A stretch of 64,000 nt of DNA from Prostheceraeus crozeri. Its lineage: Eukaryota; Platyhelminthes; Polycladida; Euryleptidae. Positions 46,431 to 57,844 of the stretch are shown here, piece after piece; the stretch's first letter is position 1, and the number at the start of each line of letters is the position of its first letter. Below the pieces are notes generated by a model that worked only from the letters and a program-made list of their open reading frames with translations, did not search any database and was not told the DNA's origin. Location of the stretch: positions 176,827-240,826 of the forward strand of contig CAJQUW010005288.1 of assembly GCA_907163375.1 (NCBI GenBank), given 5' to 3'. A program made the translations under genes and the position numbers.

Positions 46431-49314
46431 CAGGGGCGTAGCGCCTATAGTATTCTAATAATCTGAGAATACACCGGAATTTATAAACGAAAATGAAATT
46501 ACAAATATGTGATGATAGGATTTTGATTAACATGAAGGTCATATAATCTTGTTCGATGTTTCCGTTTTCCAATTCACAAAACTTCTTTAACACAGGCGGA
46601 GAGATACGAGTATTCTATCTCGCGACAGAATCACACCTGTACAGCAGTAGAGTTATCAATAGCGCGCCTCTGATTGGTCTGGATGCAGCAAACATTGTAA
46701 TGATACGTCTCCTCTCTGCGTCGCCCTCCTGCCATGTGTCTGCTGTCTGATATTCTAGAATCAATATCTGCTAGCAGAGTGTAACCACCCTCTCCGGTCT
46801 TCGCTATTACTCAATTACATCGCTACTTATAACGGAGAATACTCATGGCAACTGTCGAGGAATTGATAAATTTACAAAATTCTCCTTTATCCTACGCAAA
46901 GAAAATAGAACTAAAAACTAAAGGAAGAGATAAGCCGATTTTCACCTTTGAAGGAAGGAGAAAGTGCAATCTTAGTGTGCAATATCAAAAATACGAATGG
47001 CTGACTGGTTGCCCCATTAGAAAGACACTTTTCTGCTTTCCGTGCCTTATCTTTAAACTAAAAACGACAGTGTTTTCATCGACGAGAGGATTACTCGACT
47101 TGGCGAATTTCTCTAATCATGTGAAGAGACATATAAAATCTCCTACGCATCTGGCCGCGATCACCTCTCTTAAACTTATTGGCAAAGTAAGGATCGATGA
47201 AATGTTAAATGAGGAGTTCAAAACTTTGAGAAATATGCACAACGAGGAAGTGAGGAAGAACAGAGAAATGATGCGACATCATATTAAAGCCGCTCTTTTC
47301 CTTGTTTGCCAAGGCCTTTCTTTTAGAGGTCATTCAGAGAGCACTGACAGTCCAAATCGTGGAAATTTCATTGAATTGATTAAGCTCCTCAGTGAATTTA
47401 GTTCTGATCCGCTGATTAAAAATTGTGTCTCTCCTGATCACAGTCTCCCATTTTCAGGATTATCACCTGATATTCAAAACGACTTGATTAAGTGTTCGTA
47501 TGATCAGGTTCGCGGTGAAATCGAGAATCGAATCAAAGGTGCTCCTTTTATATCTATAATTGCTGACGATACAACGGACATTTCAAATACAAGTCAAATG
47601 GCTGTCAGTGTCCGACTTGTTCACAATGGATCGGTCTTCGAACATCTGATTGACCTTGTCAATGTGTCAGCAGACAGATCAGCTAACAATCTTGCCTGTG
47701 TAATATGTGAAAGTCTTGAGTCCGTTGGTGTAACCAAAAATACTTCAGTGATCGGCCAGTCATACGACGGTGCAAGTAACATGATGGGTAAGCACAATTC
47801 AGTGCAAACTAAGATCAAGGAGATTTGGCCCTCAGCAAACTTCGTTCATTGTTATGCACACAAATGGGCATTAGTAGCACAAAGTATCAGTAAGAATATT
47901 CCGTTGGTATCAATATTTTTCGGATTTTTGCAAAATTTGACAACATTTTTTCGCGCTTCACCAAAACGTGCTTCTATGTTATCCAGTCCATTGCCTCTTG
48001 CGTCAACTACGCGTTGGTTGACGAGAGGAAAATCTGTCTGTGCTATTTCTTCTAAGTATTGTGAAATTTTCAATGTTTTAGAAAATATTTCTTCGGAGTC
48101 CTCTGCTTGCTCAATTGATTGCTACACCCGCGCTGAAGCGAAAGGATTGCGATATCAATTGGGAAATTGTGAGAATGTGTTTCTCTTATTCTTTTTTCGT
48201 AAAGTTTTCGCATTATCCGACATGATGACAAAGAAACTTCAAGGTGTGATGATTGATCCAGCTGAAATATCTTCGAAGGTAGCAGACTATCGTGCAAACT
48301 TGTGTGAACTACGCTCTGAAGTTTCCTTTCAAACGTTCGTCGAGGAAGCGAAGCAATATGAGCCTTACTTTTTTAATCATGAAAAGAGAGTCCCACAAAT
48401 CAACGAGCAACATCTCCTTGACAGCGGTTACACTCCAGGTAGGCCTAAGCCATCATCTTCGTCATCCCAATTTGAGAAGGATAAACTTAAGCGATTAATG
48501 TACGAAATCATCGATACACTAATTTTTCAGTTAGACCAACGATTTGAAAACATCGAAAGTCTTCAGTGGATTAAACTATTTCAGCCATCGAGATTTGATG
48601 TACTGAAAGCTGATGCATTTGAAGTTGTACGACTTGTGAATGAACTGAAGAAACATCACCCAGATTTAGTTCAAGAAGAAGAAGAGAAGTTGCGCAACGA
48701 ATTACACATTCTATTCACTGATTCAGATTTGCGAGTGGCACTTGGAGAAGCAAATGATCCTTCTACCCTTCTTAAACAAATGCATTCCTTGGATTTGTGT
48801 GACGCTCTACCTCTTGTCTCTAAAGCATTAATGGCTTCACAAACAATTGCTCTAACATCGGTGACATGTGAAAGAACCTTCAGTGTGCTTCGGCGAATCA
48901 AGACCTACCTGCGTTCCACCATGACTCAAGAACGCATGAAACAACTGGTATTTTTAAGCATCGAAACTTCTCTTCTCAAACACTTATCAGGAGAGTGTTC
49001 GTTCGTTGACACAATTATCGACAAGTTTGCTTCAATGAAAGATCGTCAAGTAAAGTTGTTATATCGTAAGTAAATACATCAGGTTATAGTGTTATGATTT
49101 ACCTGTATTGTTTTTGGTAATGACTATAAGTGGAAATGGAGTTGTTATGAAAATTGATTTTGCTCTTTAAATTATAATAATAAAAAATATATTTTGAGCA
49201 ATGCGCCTAAAGGACTAAAAATTGACTTGGAATTTACATGTAGGCCTACGTTCTTTTCCCGGTTCTTTCATTGGACTCAGATTACCTCATCTGAGGTGGT
49301 CTGCTACGCCACTG
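46431..49314 (+). mobile_element. Complete hAT transposon with perfect 8-bp target duplication
   Basis: The ends are CAGGGGCGTAGC and GCTACGCCACTG (11 of 12 bases inverted), immediately flanked by CACAGAGC at 46423-46430 and 49315-49322. The 2,884-bp element contains one uninterrupted transposase gene. The perfect duplication and open frame point to a recent insertion that may still be autonomous. Confidence 0.93.
46845..49073 (+). CDS. hAT transposase, ZMYM1-like (TTF zinc finger, DUF4371)
   Basis: A 742-residue uninterrupted frame. An N-terminal TTF-type zinc finger (about residues 41-102: CNLSV, WLTGCPIRKTLFCFPC, then HVKRHIKSPTH) binds DNA. The RNase H-like catalytic region follows, with the first acidic motif FISIIADDTTD (D241), YDGASNMMG (D308), VHCYAHKW (CxxH, about 336-340) and the hAT tryptophan in TTRWL (W391). 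The helical insertion domain occupies roughly 400-640. The C-terminal dimerisation region has TCERTFSVLRRIKTYLRSTM (E676). All the expected residues are present and the length is normal. The ATG at 46845 is in a good position, about 410 bp inside the left end. An AATAAA-like signal lies near 49170-49180, between the stop and the right end. Excision and insertion through 8-bp staggered cuts is the known reaction of the family. Host-domesticated ZMYM1-type genes look similar, but the terminal repeats and duplication show this is a transposon. Confidence 0.93.
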   Translation: MATVEELINLQNSPLSYAKKIELKTKGRDKPIFTFEGRRKCNLSVQYQKYEWLTGCPIRKTLFCFPCLIFKLKTTVFSSTRGLLDLANFSNHVKRHIKSPTHLAAITSLKLIGKVRIDEMLNEEFKTLRNMHNEEVRKNREMMRHHIKAALFLVCQGLSFRGHSESTDSPNRGNFIELIKLLSEFSSDPLIKNCVSPDHSLPFSGLSPDIQNDLIKCSYDQVRGEIENRIKGAPFISIIADDTTDISNTSQMAVSVRLVHNGSVFEHLIDLVNVSADRSANNLACVICESLESVGVTKNTSVIGQSYDGASNMMGKHNSVQTKIKEIWPSANFVHCYAHKWALVAQSISKNIPLVSIFFGFLQNLTTFFRASPKRASMLSSPLPLASTTRWLTRGKSVCAISSKYCEIFNVLENISSESSACSIDCYTRAEAKGLRYQLGNCENVFLLFFFRKVFALSDMMTKKLQGVMIDPAEISSKVADYRANLCELRSEVSFQTFVEEAKQYEPYFFNHEKRVPQINEQHLLDSGYTPGRPKPSSSSSQFEKDKLKRLMYEIIDTLIFQLDQRFENIESLQWIKLFQPSRFDVLKADAFEVVRLVNELKKHHPDLVQEEEEKLRNELHILFTDSDLRVALGEANDPSTLLKQMHSLDLCDALPLVSKALMASQTIALTSVTCERTFSVLRRIKTYLRSTMTQERMKQLVFLSIETSLLKHLSGECSFVDTIIDKFASMKDRQVKLLYRK

Positions 49315-49322
49315 CACAGAGC

Positions 49323-50229
49323 AGGAGACCACAGAGAAGATTGGACAGAATGAATAACGGATTTTACACCTCTACAAGAAAAATCAGACATGATTTTAAC
49401 ATTGTTGCAAATATACTGCATGCATTGCAAATATACTCATTTACTGATATTTATTTCTTGCACACAAACATCGAAGAACACTTGTTCGTTGGTACCGGTA
49501 CCGTAAATTTTGCAAGATAACTAATACGAAGTATAGTTAGTGGCTAATTTTTTTTGTTGGTATTAAATACTTAAGTGTAAATAATCTATGATGTGATACC
49601 AACTATTTCTATTCATTTGCCATGTAGGAATCTACAAAGAATAAACGGTATTTTCGCCGAATATATTAATGTCATTGTCAATGGATAAAACTCCGTGGAT
49701 ATACTTAGGTCATTTGGTCCTTCCACAACTTCATAACTATATGACTTATTATATCAAGAACAAGATTTTCTACTCCTTGTTTCATCAGCCGTAACCAGCA
49801 TGTAAAATATTCTTTTCATAAAATACGTTAGTCGTCTATCAGTATCCTCCATTCTATTTCCATAATCAATGTTATCGCTCATTATGGACAATATGTAGAC
49901 ATGTAAACTTTTCAATAAGATGACAGTCAACTACAGAAAGTACAATAGGCCTACATTTTACATTTATTGGAAAATTAAGTTATGTGACACATATGCAGTC
50001 AATGACTTACCTATAGCTTATTCACAAAATTATGGACTTCGGTGAATTGAGCAAAATTGGACGGAAGAAGATTGCACACAAACAGTCACAATGAATGGTA
50101 GAGAAAGTGAAGAGAAAATGATCCAAGTCTGCATGCGAAATTGACGTCATCTCAGTGGTGATGCATTGGAAAGTACATCCGTGTTTAGGGAATGCTGATG
50201 GGAGAAGCGAGAGGCGAGCTTTGATATAA
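49323..50229. other. Noncoding, nothing identified
   Basis: No supported feature. The sequence includes two TAGGCCTA palindromes flanking the hAT side (49241, inside the hAT, and 49945). Confidence 0.45.
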
Positions 50230-51883
50230 TTGGTGGCGAGAGAAGTTTCCCTTGTTCATCACTTTCCACGTTTCCGCCTGCACGATCGGCACTTGAAAGA
50301 GAAGTTTTATAACTGTCGCAAATGTATCGGGACCACCAAGTTTCGCCGACAGGAGAGACAAATGATCACAGGCTTTCATCTCCCGACAACTTCCCAACAG
50401 CTGTCTGTCGGGAAGATAATGGCCCAGCATCATATTATCAAAATTTTTCCACTGGGAATCCACGAGCCAGAGGATCTACTGGTCAATCTCAAATCAACGC
50501 AAAAGATGGACGACATTTGAAAGAGGTCCAGAGATCAACGCCACAGAGACAATTGGTTCCTTGGCATTCAATAAAGTCAAGACAGCACTCCCGAGTGGCC
50601 CGTGCCGGAAGGCCGAGCAGCTGAACAAATTGGGAAAGAAGCACCTTCGGCTAGAGCTGCGAGTTCAATTTCTTTGCAAATGTGAAGCCGCAAAAGTGAT
50701 CCCCAGTTCCTGCTTTTCTCCATTCCTCAGCACTTGAAAAACTGTAAGTTCCTCATTCGTAAGGCGCAGACAAAAGCTCTTAAAAAGGCGATTATTGAAG
50801 CGAAAAAGAAATTTAGATCAGCTGATAGTTCTTTGCACAGTTTTCTGAACAACTGCAGTAATGACGAGAGGGCCCTTCTTCCTCCGATGATGCACCACCA
50901 TTTGAATAAACTTCGCAAAATGATTGAGACCGCTCACGAGCGGAAGCTGCGAGCCTTGACTCGTAGCAAGCCTGATAATGTTGACTCTACTCTTAACCAT
51001 GCTACTGTCATCAATTTGTCTGATGAATAGTTTTCCAAAGATGAGTTGGAGATTATGAGTCTAGGGTTTTCCATGTCTTGGCCTAGGCAAAGAATTTCCA
51101 TTGTGCAGGAAAAAGCTCATGCAGAGTCAGTTTTCAAGAGAATTTCCAGTCATCTTGATCCCAGCGATCAAGAAAATTTGAAGCACAAATTCCGCTCTGC
51201 CTTCAAATCTTATTTTGCCAAAAGCAAAGTCTCCAAAATGTGGAGCTCTAAAATGAAAGCTTTGAAGCAACTTTCCAAACGCAAAAACCTGTACATCTGC
51301 AAATTTGATAAAGGAAACAGTGTCGTTATTGAAAATCGCGATAATTATGTGAGAAAGATGAGTGACTTTCTGGAAAATAGCGGAAAATATAAGCCATCAT
51401 AAAGAGCGAAGAAGGATCCTTTCGTCATTGAGGAAGATCGTTTCATTCGTAAGCTCACCGAATTGAAGTCTAAAGGTCTTGTGAGCGATTCAGTTTTCAA
51501 GCAGATCAAGCCTGTTGGCTCGCAGCCCGCTAGACTCTACGGTTTGCCCAAGGTCCATAAGGATGATCGAAATCCTCCTTATAGACCAATTTTGAGCATG
51601 ATTGATTCTTACCCGACCAATTTGAGTAAATGGCTTGTTCTATTCTGAAACCGTTGATTCCCGAGCACTTTCGAGTCAAAGACACTTTTGACTTTGTCGA
51701 AGAGTTGCGTAAAGTGAGGATCGACAAAGATATGAGAATGGTAAGCATTGATTTTAAAAGCCTTTTTACTAATATTCCCGTTGAAGAAACAATAAGCCAT
51801 GTTTTGATGATAGTTGAGGATGATGAAATACCAATCAGCAAAAGGGCTCTCGGTGAGCTTCTGAAACTTGCTTGTACTGACAT
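50230..51883 (+). mobile_element. Penelope-like retroelement copy B, 5' part
   Basis: The N-terminal region shares NPRARGSTGQSQ with copy C (59549 on). Then come a basic helix (KAQTKALKKAIIEAKKKFRS), NLYICKFDKGNSVVI, and the reverse-transcriptase motifs YGLPKVHK, YRPILSMIDSYPTNLSKWL and SIDFKSLFTNIP. These are the signature of Penelope-like reverse transcriptases, which resemble telomerase more than LTR or LINE enzymes. Several premature stops and a frame change are present. The gene is cut at 51883 by the hAT at 51884-58139 and resumes at 58148. The 5' boundary is uncertain. Confidence 0.85.
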
Positions 51884-53330
51884 CAGGGGCGGCGCCAGGG
51901 TTTTCCCCGACGAGGTGTCGTGTTTCCCCGACGGGGTGTCAAGTTACCTGACCTCCCCGACAAAGCAGTAAAACTTAAAATTCCTTAAATAGTCCTATTA
52001 AGTTGGTATATATGCTATGCAGTAGGCTATTCATGCCTCACAAGACATGTTCGCGCAGGCATAATATCGAGCATAAGATGATATAGCCCATAACACACTG
52101 ATATCTTAATTTCCTAAGTCTGATGATAGGGTCAATCCCTAGCCTATATTGTAGGCCAAGATTGTAGGTGTCTACGTGTTACCAAAGGACTAGGGCCTAT
52201 ACTACGCTTATAGGCCTACTTCAAGCTATCTTATACCTAACCCTTCAAGTGAGCTTGAGTGATAACTTGCAGATGCGAATTTAAAACCAATACATGCCTA
52301 TGTGACAAATCAATTTTATATTTAGTTGTCAAATCCATGGTCGTTTATGACTGTTGATTTTTCATACAATGGAATTGGGTCTGTAGTCCTACTGCGGCCT
52401 TAAAAATATGAATATTGGCTATACGTGAGCTTATACATGCGTAGAAAATACGAAAATAGTAGGCTACGGTGGTTTACATGCGAAATTGATAGTATGAATT
52501 TTAAACGAATGACCTAACTATCCGAGCCTCTTAATCATGCGACGAATATCAAGAAATGTGTTGAAATCAAGAGGTCTACATTGCGGGCAAAATCAACAAA
52601 TGGGCTTTATTTGAATGCATTTAATGATTGACTTACCGAGTTGTCTAACAAACAGTATGAAAATGTTTATCAAACTAAAATAAAACAATATGATTTTAAA
52701 ACAACATTATCTATTAGTGGAAAATGGAAATAATTGACTATAACAAAAAATGTGCACAAATGCACATAAGGATAAAATTGGATGGTTTGGATAAAGGTTA
52801 AACAAGGATTTCTACCTTCAATGTAAAATTGCAACAAATAAAGTCTAATAAGGTATCCTGATTCGGTTGTAAGATAAGTCAATTTGCATATCATTATTCA
52901 TGACATGAACTGTCTCTCTGATTGACAAACAGCATGAAAAAATACTCGTCAAATTGTCAAAACAATACTCGGGTAAACAACAACTATTAAAACAAACATT
53001 GAACTGCATGAACGGGTACAGCACTTGCTTAGATTTTGGCTAGAATGACAGAAATATGCGCATATCACCGATCATTTTTTTACAAAGTTGTATAGGTTTT
53101 TTTGATTGTTTGCAATTTATAAAGTATGAAATTGAAATGATTAGTCAATTACATCTATGTATTTTGATTAATAATGTAGACGACACACTTACGGTACATG
53201 AAATAGGTATCAGGTTTTTCCTGATTTAAGTGTGCCTAGAAAACTTGAAAATCCACCATGAACGCATATTACTATATCTGGCCTGCCTATACATAGTACA
53301 ATGCACTCAATAATAATAATCTCATAAACT

Positions 53331-56318
53331 TTATGTTAGTACAATTCTGCACTTTGGATAAAGTAAGATGAACCGATCGATCACTTTATTCAAATCAATT
53401 TTGGAAGCTCGATCTGAATGGACCCCAAGCAACATAAGGTCATTCGCTCGGTCTGTTTTCATCGTGCATCTCAAATAATTTTTCACAATCCGAAGAGTGC
53501 TAAAACTCCGCTTGCAAGCACAACTCGATACTGGCATTGTGCAAGCAATTGTACTGAGTTTGCACATCTCAGGTAAAGCATCGCGCACCCGTTGTAATCG
53601 CCGACAAAAATGCATTAATGTTGGCGAAGTGTGTGCTTTCTCGTCAGTCTTGCTGCGTTCCATCACTCGACGACAATTTTTTATTTCGATGATTTAGTCA
53701 TTTGCGTCACACTGGAATAATGCTCCGAAGGAGAGAATCATTTCTTCGTTTAAGAAATTGATTGATGAAGGCGTCAGGGCAGCACTCCCATTCATGATGG
53801 TGATATTATTTTTGCTGAATCTTCTATCTAACTCGAAAATGATTTGTTCAACAATTTCGGTGACTTGGCTTGAAAACAATTCTTTTTCAGCTTTTACGGC
53901 CCAAGGTGCTTCAACTTCCACTAAAAACTGTTTCAAATGATCAGGCAGTTTTCTTGCTCTGTTGTTTTCTCGAACTGGTGCAGACCTTGGCAATGATCAT
54001 CTGTCAGCAGTCGCCTCACTCTGATTCCAGAGTTCGTCACATGTTTTCTCTTCCTTGCAAGATGAAAGATTTTCTCTCAGAATCTGAATAACTTCACTTG
54101 ACTGCGACAGATCACTGCTCGGGTTTTGTAAGAAAGCAGACGTAGCGTAGGACTTTTTCCAGTGCAAAAATGAATCGAAGCTATGATCTATCTAATCTCA
54201 TTCGAAAGGATTTGGCATCGTCAATCTTTTCTTTTTTATGATGCTGATTACTCACGATATCGAGCAATTCAAATAGCACGTCGACACGACTGCAAACAGT
54301 GCTCAACATATTTGACTGACACGACCATCGCGTTTCCGAGATTGCTTTCAATTCCATAACTCTCAGATTTCGTTCCTCCTGCAAATATACCCAGATTGGA
54401 TGGATCGATGCACAGCTAGTGATGAAAATTTTCCATGGAAAATTTTGGAAAATATTGGAAAAAATTGGAAAATTTTGAAAGTTCTGATTTTTTGTGATAG
54501 GCCCTATGCTGACCCTTTCCACAGCCGAGGCAGCTACACACCAATAGAATGGGTCTAAAACTGGTGATTTTGATCATTATTTTGAATAAAACGATTTTGA
54601 AAAATGAAAAAATTTGAATTTTTGTGATATAATTTTTACGTTTTCCATCATAGCCGAGGCATAGACACATCAATAGAATTGTTCTAAAACTCTTGATTTC
54701 ATCATATCATTTCGATTAAAACAATCGTAGCAATACAAATCCCGTCCGCGGATTTTTGAGCATTCCTTTGCCACCAGTGGCTTGTGGCAATTTGTTGGCA
54801 TTATTTATTTTATAACACAGACATCTTTTGGGACAACGTGAATTTTTTTCCTTCACAATGGGGGTATAATTTCATGCATTGTGAAAGATCTGGAGCAAAA
54901 ATAATGCACTTTATTTGGGAGTTTGTTTATGGCTTGAAAGTTAAGCTTTATTATGCAGCCTTATATTACAATGATACAAATTCTCCATATGTTGATGAAC
55001 ATGTGAAACACAAAAACACAGTCCAACACACCATGAGCGACCATATATTGGAAGATATATAAAGACTAAAATCGTGAGATATTTGGAAACTACTTCCATT
55101 TCTAGCTCAGATGTTTTCAGATAGTTCCAAATCGATTTCAGATCTACTTAAATGAATTTCAGACTTTTCCAGATGGATTGGAGATTCTCCAGTTGAATCT
55201 AAGATCCTTTCAAAGTTGAGTTTCTGACAGATATCTGAAATTCATCGAGAAATCTGAAATCCATTTAATGTCTGATATTCAGTTGGAAAGATCTGAAGTA
55301 GACATGGAGGGTGCAGTTGGTTCCAAAAGTTAACATGCAGGGATGATAGAGAAGTTTTCGGTCTTTGAATATTACATAGTCTTTTCAAGCGACTGCAACA
55401 AGTCTCAAAAACAAAGGCAAAAACGTCAGTCACCGAAAAAAAAATTTCAAAATTTTCCAATGGAAAATTTTCCGGAAAATTTTGAAAAAATTGGAAAATT
55501 TTCCATTTGCATCACTATGCACAGCTGACGAAATTGTAGAGTTTTTGAAGCAGAGAGAGACATTCAAAAATTGGTTGAAGTTCGTGAACAACATCCAACA
55601 CGACGAGATTCAACCTATGCGCAAAGCAATGAACGTACTGAGCCAAAGGTGACACTTCTTGTCGAATCAGTGTCTGGACTCCGTTTACACTTCCAGACAT
55701 GACTGCGGCTCCATCGTAGGCTTGTCCAACGCATTTCTGCATATTCGCGTTCACATTGTGTAGGGAACGCACGATGCAATTTTTCAGGCCTACCGCATTA
55801 AGATTTTCTGCTTCACACAAACCGACAAATTTTTCATGAACTGAGTTATTGAATAGGTACCGAATGCAAATTGAGACGACCTCCTTTCTTGACATATCTT
55901 TCGTTTCATCAGCCATTATTGAGAAGTATTCAGCATCAGAAAGTTCAACAGCCATCTCTTCAAGAACAATACTACTCATGATATGTAAAATAGCATTTTG
56001 GATTGAGTGATGAGTATATTTGGCATTCTGTGGCCTTTTCTGAATCTTGCGAGCGATTATTGAATCGTGCTTAGCAATAGTCGCCAGGATGCTGAGAAAA
56101 TTCCCAGCTTTTGCACCGAACAACAGTGACGAAATATCCGTGTCTTCACAGCGATGAAGTTTCGATTCTCTTTGAGCAATTTTCAAATGGGCAGTTAGCA
56201 ACAGTACTTCACAGAGCGTTTTGAGATAGTGTCGATTTTCGCCAACAGTCCTTGCATGAGCTTCACTAAACATTCCAAGTATGGTTGATTTATCTGAAGA
56301 GGACCCGTTTTCTGTCAT
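53331..56318 (-). pseudogene. hAT transposase of the ZMYM1/DUF4371 type, broken
   Basis: The N-terminal block (55515-56318) carries the DUF4371-like region: YFSIMADETKDMSRKEVVSI (first catalytic aspartate), GQAYDGAAVMSG (second) and VHCFAHRLNLVV (CxxH). The nested 1.1 kb MITE interrupts it just after this point. Beyond it are ISETRWSCQSNML (hAT tryptophan, about 54300), a KELFSSQVTEIVEQIIFELD insertion-domain piece (53694-53993), and the C-terminal dimerisation block with CACKRSFSTLRIVKNYLRC (53331-53666), where the family's glutamate in CERxFS is replaced by lysine. Frame changes and stops separate the last three blocks. The usual N-terminal zinc finger is not recognisable. The protein cannot be functional. 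Confidence 0.88.
54417..55517. mobile_element. 1.1 kb hAT-type MITE nested in the transposase
   Basis: The ends TAGTGATG...GAAAATTTTCC and the inverted GGAAAATTTTCC...CATCACTA are flanked by the perfect 8-bp duplication TGCACAGC (54409-54416 and 55518-55525). GGAAAATTTT motifs repeat near both ends. The interior has a diverged duplication of about 120 bp (AGCCGAGGCA.. at about 54522 and 54650). No transposase is encoded. The duplication type shows mobilisation by a hAT enzyme. Confidence 0.9.
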
Positions 56319-56704
56319 TCTTTTGTAAGACCGTACAGACTTATTTTAGCCTTCAGACGTTGCAGAAAGTTATTTACTCACCTGAGCTTTCGATAGACTA
56401 CAGATCAGTCATTTGTCTGGAGTCATATTTCCGGTGTTTTCAGCCAAATCCGATAAAAAACATGCAATAAAATATAATGATGTGTGCAAACAAGCATACT
56501 AAATTTTGCGGTCGGTTCAGAGAGACCGAACTAGGTAAAGGGGTCATATGACAGCAGATACTGGCAAAGAATAATTAAATCAAGTTTCTTGGCAGCAACA
56601 AGCTTCATTCGAACATTTCCAGTCCAGAATTTCCCGATTGAAATCTCAATAGTAAAATAAGAAGAAAATTCCGGACATTTTCTTAATATAAGATTTTATC
56701 ATAC

Positions 56705-57844
56705 AGTAGAATTCGCATATATCGGCTTCGGCTATATCGGCGGTTTCTTTTTGTCCCGGCAGAATTTCCTATCTTTTCCATATAATCGAGTTCGCTTATA
56801 TCGGCTTCGGCTATATCGGCGATTCGCCTATATCGGCGCATTTTTGCTGTCCCTGACAGAAAAAAATTCGTTTATAATGGCGGATTTCCTGGAAATCCTC
56901 AAGTGATGTGTTTTGCCTAGAAGAGTCACTAGAATGACAGTATATGTGGACGCGGATGGCTGCAGATTCTGTTAGGACTATCCGATTCTAACTATTCTAG
57001 TGGCATGTGAAAATTTAGATCTTCTACAATTCATCTCGATCATGTTTGGGGGTTTGATCAAAATTGTAGAATCTAGCAGCCGAGGAAAGATAAGTAGGCT
57101 TGCCACTGTATCTCACTGATAATTCTCACATAATTAGTCTTTCATTCGACGTGATGATTGCATTGTTAACGCCTTCACCTACGATGCTATTGTCAGACCT
57201 GACTTAGTGACTGTTGCGTCATCAAAGGAGCACAAGCTACCGTCGAAAACATTGTTGAGTTCGATGCATGTCCTCTCTCTAGACAGAAAGCGGCTCGCCA
57301 CCCCATCCATCTCTATGGTTTCGCCTGCACGTGACTCTTAGCAGCGTCTTGATTGACTTAGATTGGCTGGCTTCGCCTGCACGTGACTCTTAGCAGCGTC
57401 TTGATTTATGCATACTCTTCTTTGCTTTGTGCTTCATATAGCAGGTAAGCATGTAGGCATGAAGAAGCTTCAATCTTCTTGATTCAAAAAGCATACTCAG
57501 TTTTTGACAAACATAGTGATATCCGGTTTGCGATATTTACGTTGCAAGCATCAGTTCAGAAAGGCACAATTTTTAGATATCTATTGATTACATAGACACA
57601 ATTACATGTACATGTACTGTACATGTTGGACAGTAAGTCAATATGTACATGTATTTAAGTATAGCAACGCAATAATTCATGAGTCAATACACGTATATAC
57701 ATTGTATGATGCATGACATGATCTCAGAGCTCGTGTAGATTTCATAAAACTTCAAAATTCAGGGAGTTCGCATATATCGGCGGTTCGCGTATATCGGTGG
57801 TTTTCGTCTGTCCCTTGAGGCGCCGATATATGCGAATTCTACTG
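56705..57844. mobile_element. TATATCGGC-iteron MITE, copy 2, nested in the hAT
   Basis: The terminal repeats are those of the copy at 32572-33677, with TA at 56703-56704 and 57845-57846. The two are nearly identical over more than 1 kb. This copy lacks one iteron-containing segment near the left end and has an extra tandem duplication of about 52 bp at 57321-57410. No coding capacity. Confidence 0.92.

Noticed and set aside
46845-49073. A domesticated host ZMYM1-like gene
   Set aside because: Perfect 8-bp duplication and matching inverted ends directly bracket it, which is the signature of a recent transposon rather than a host gene.
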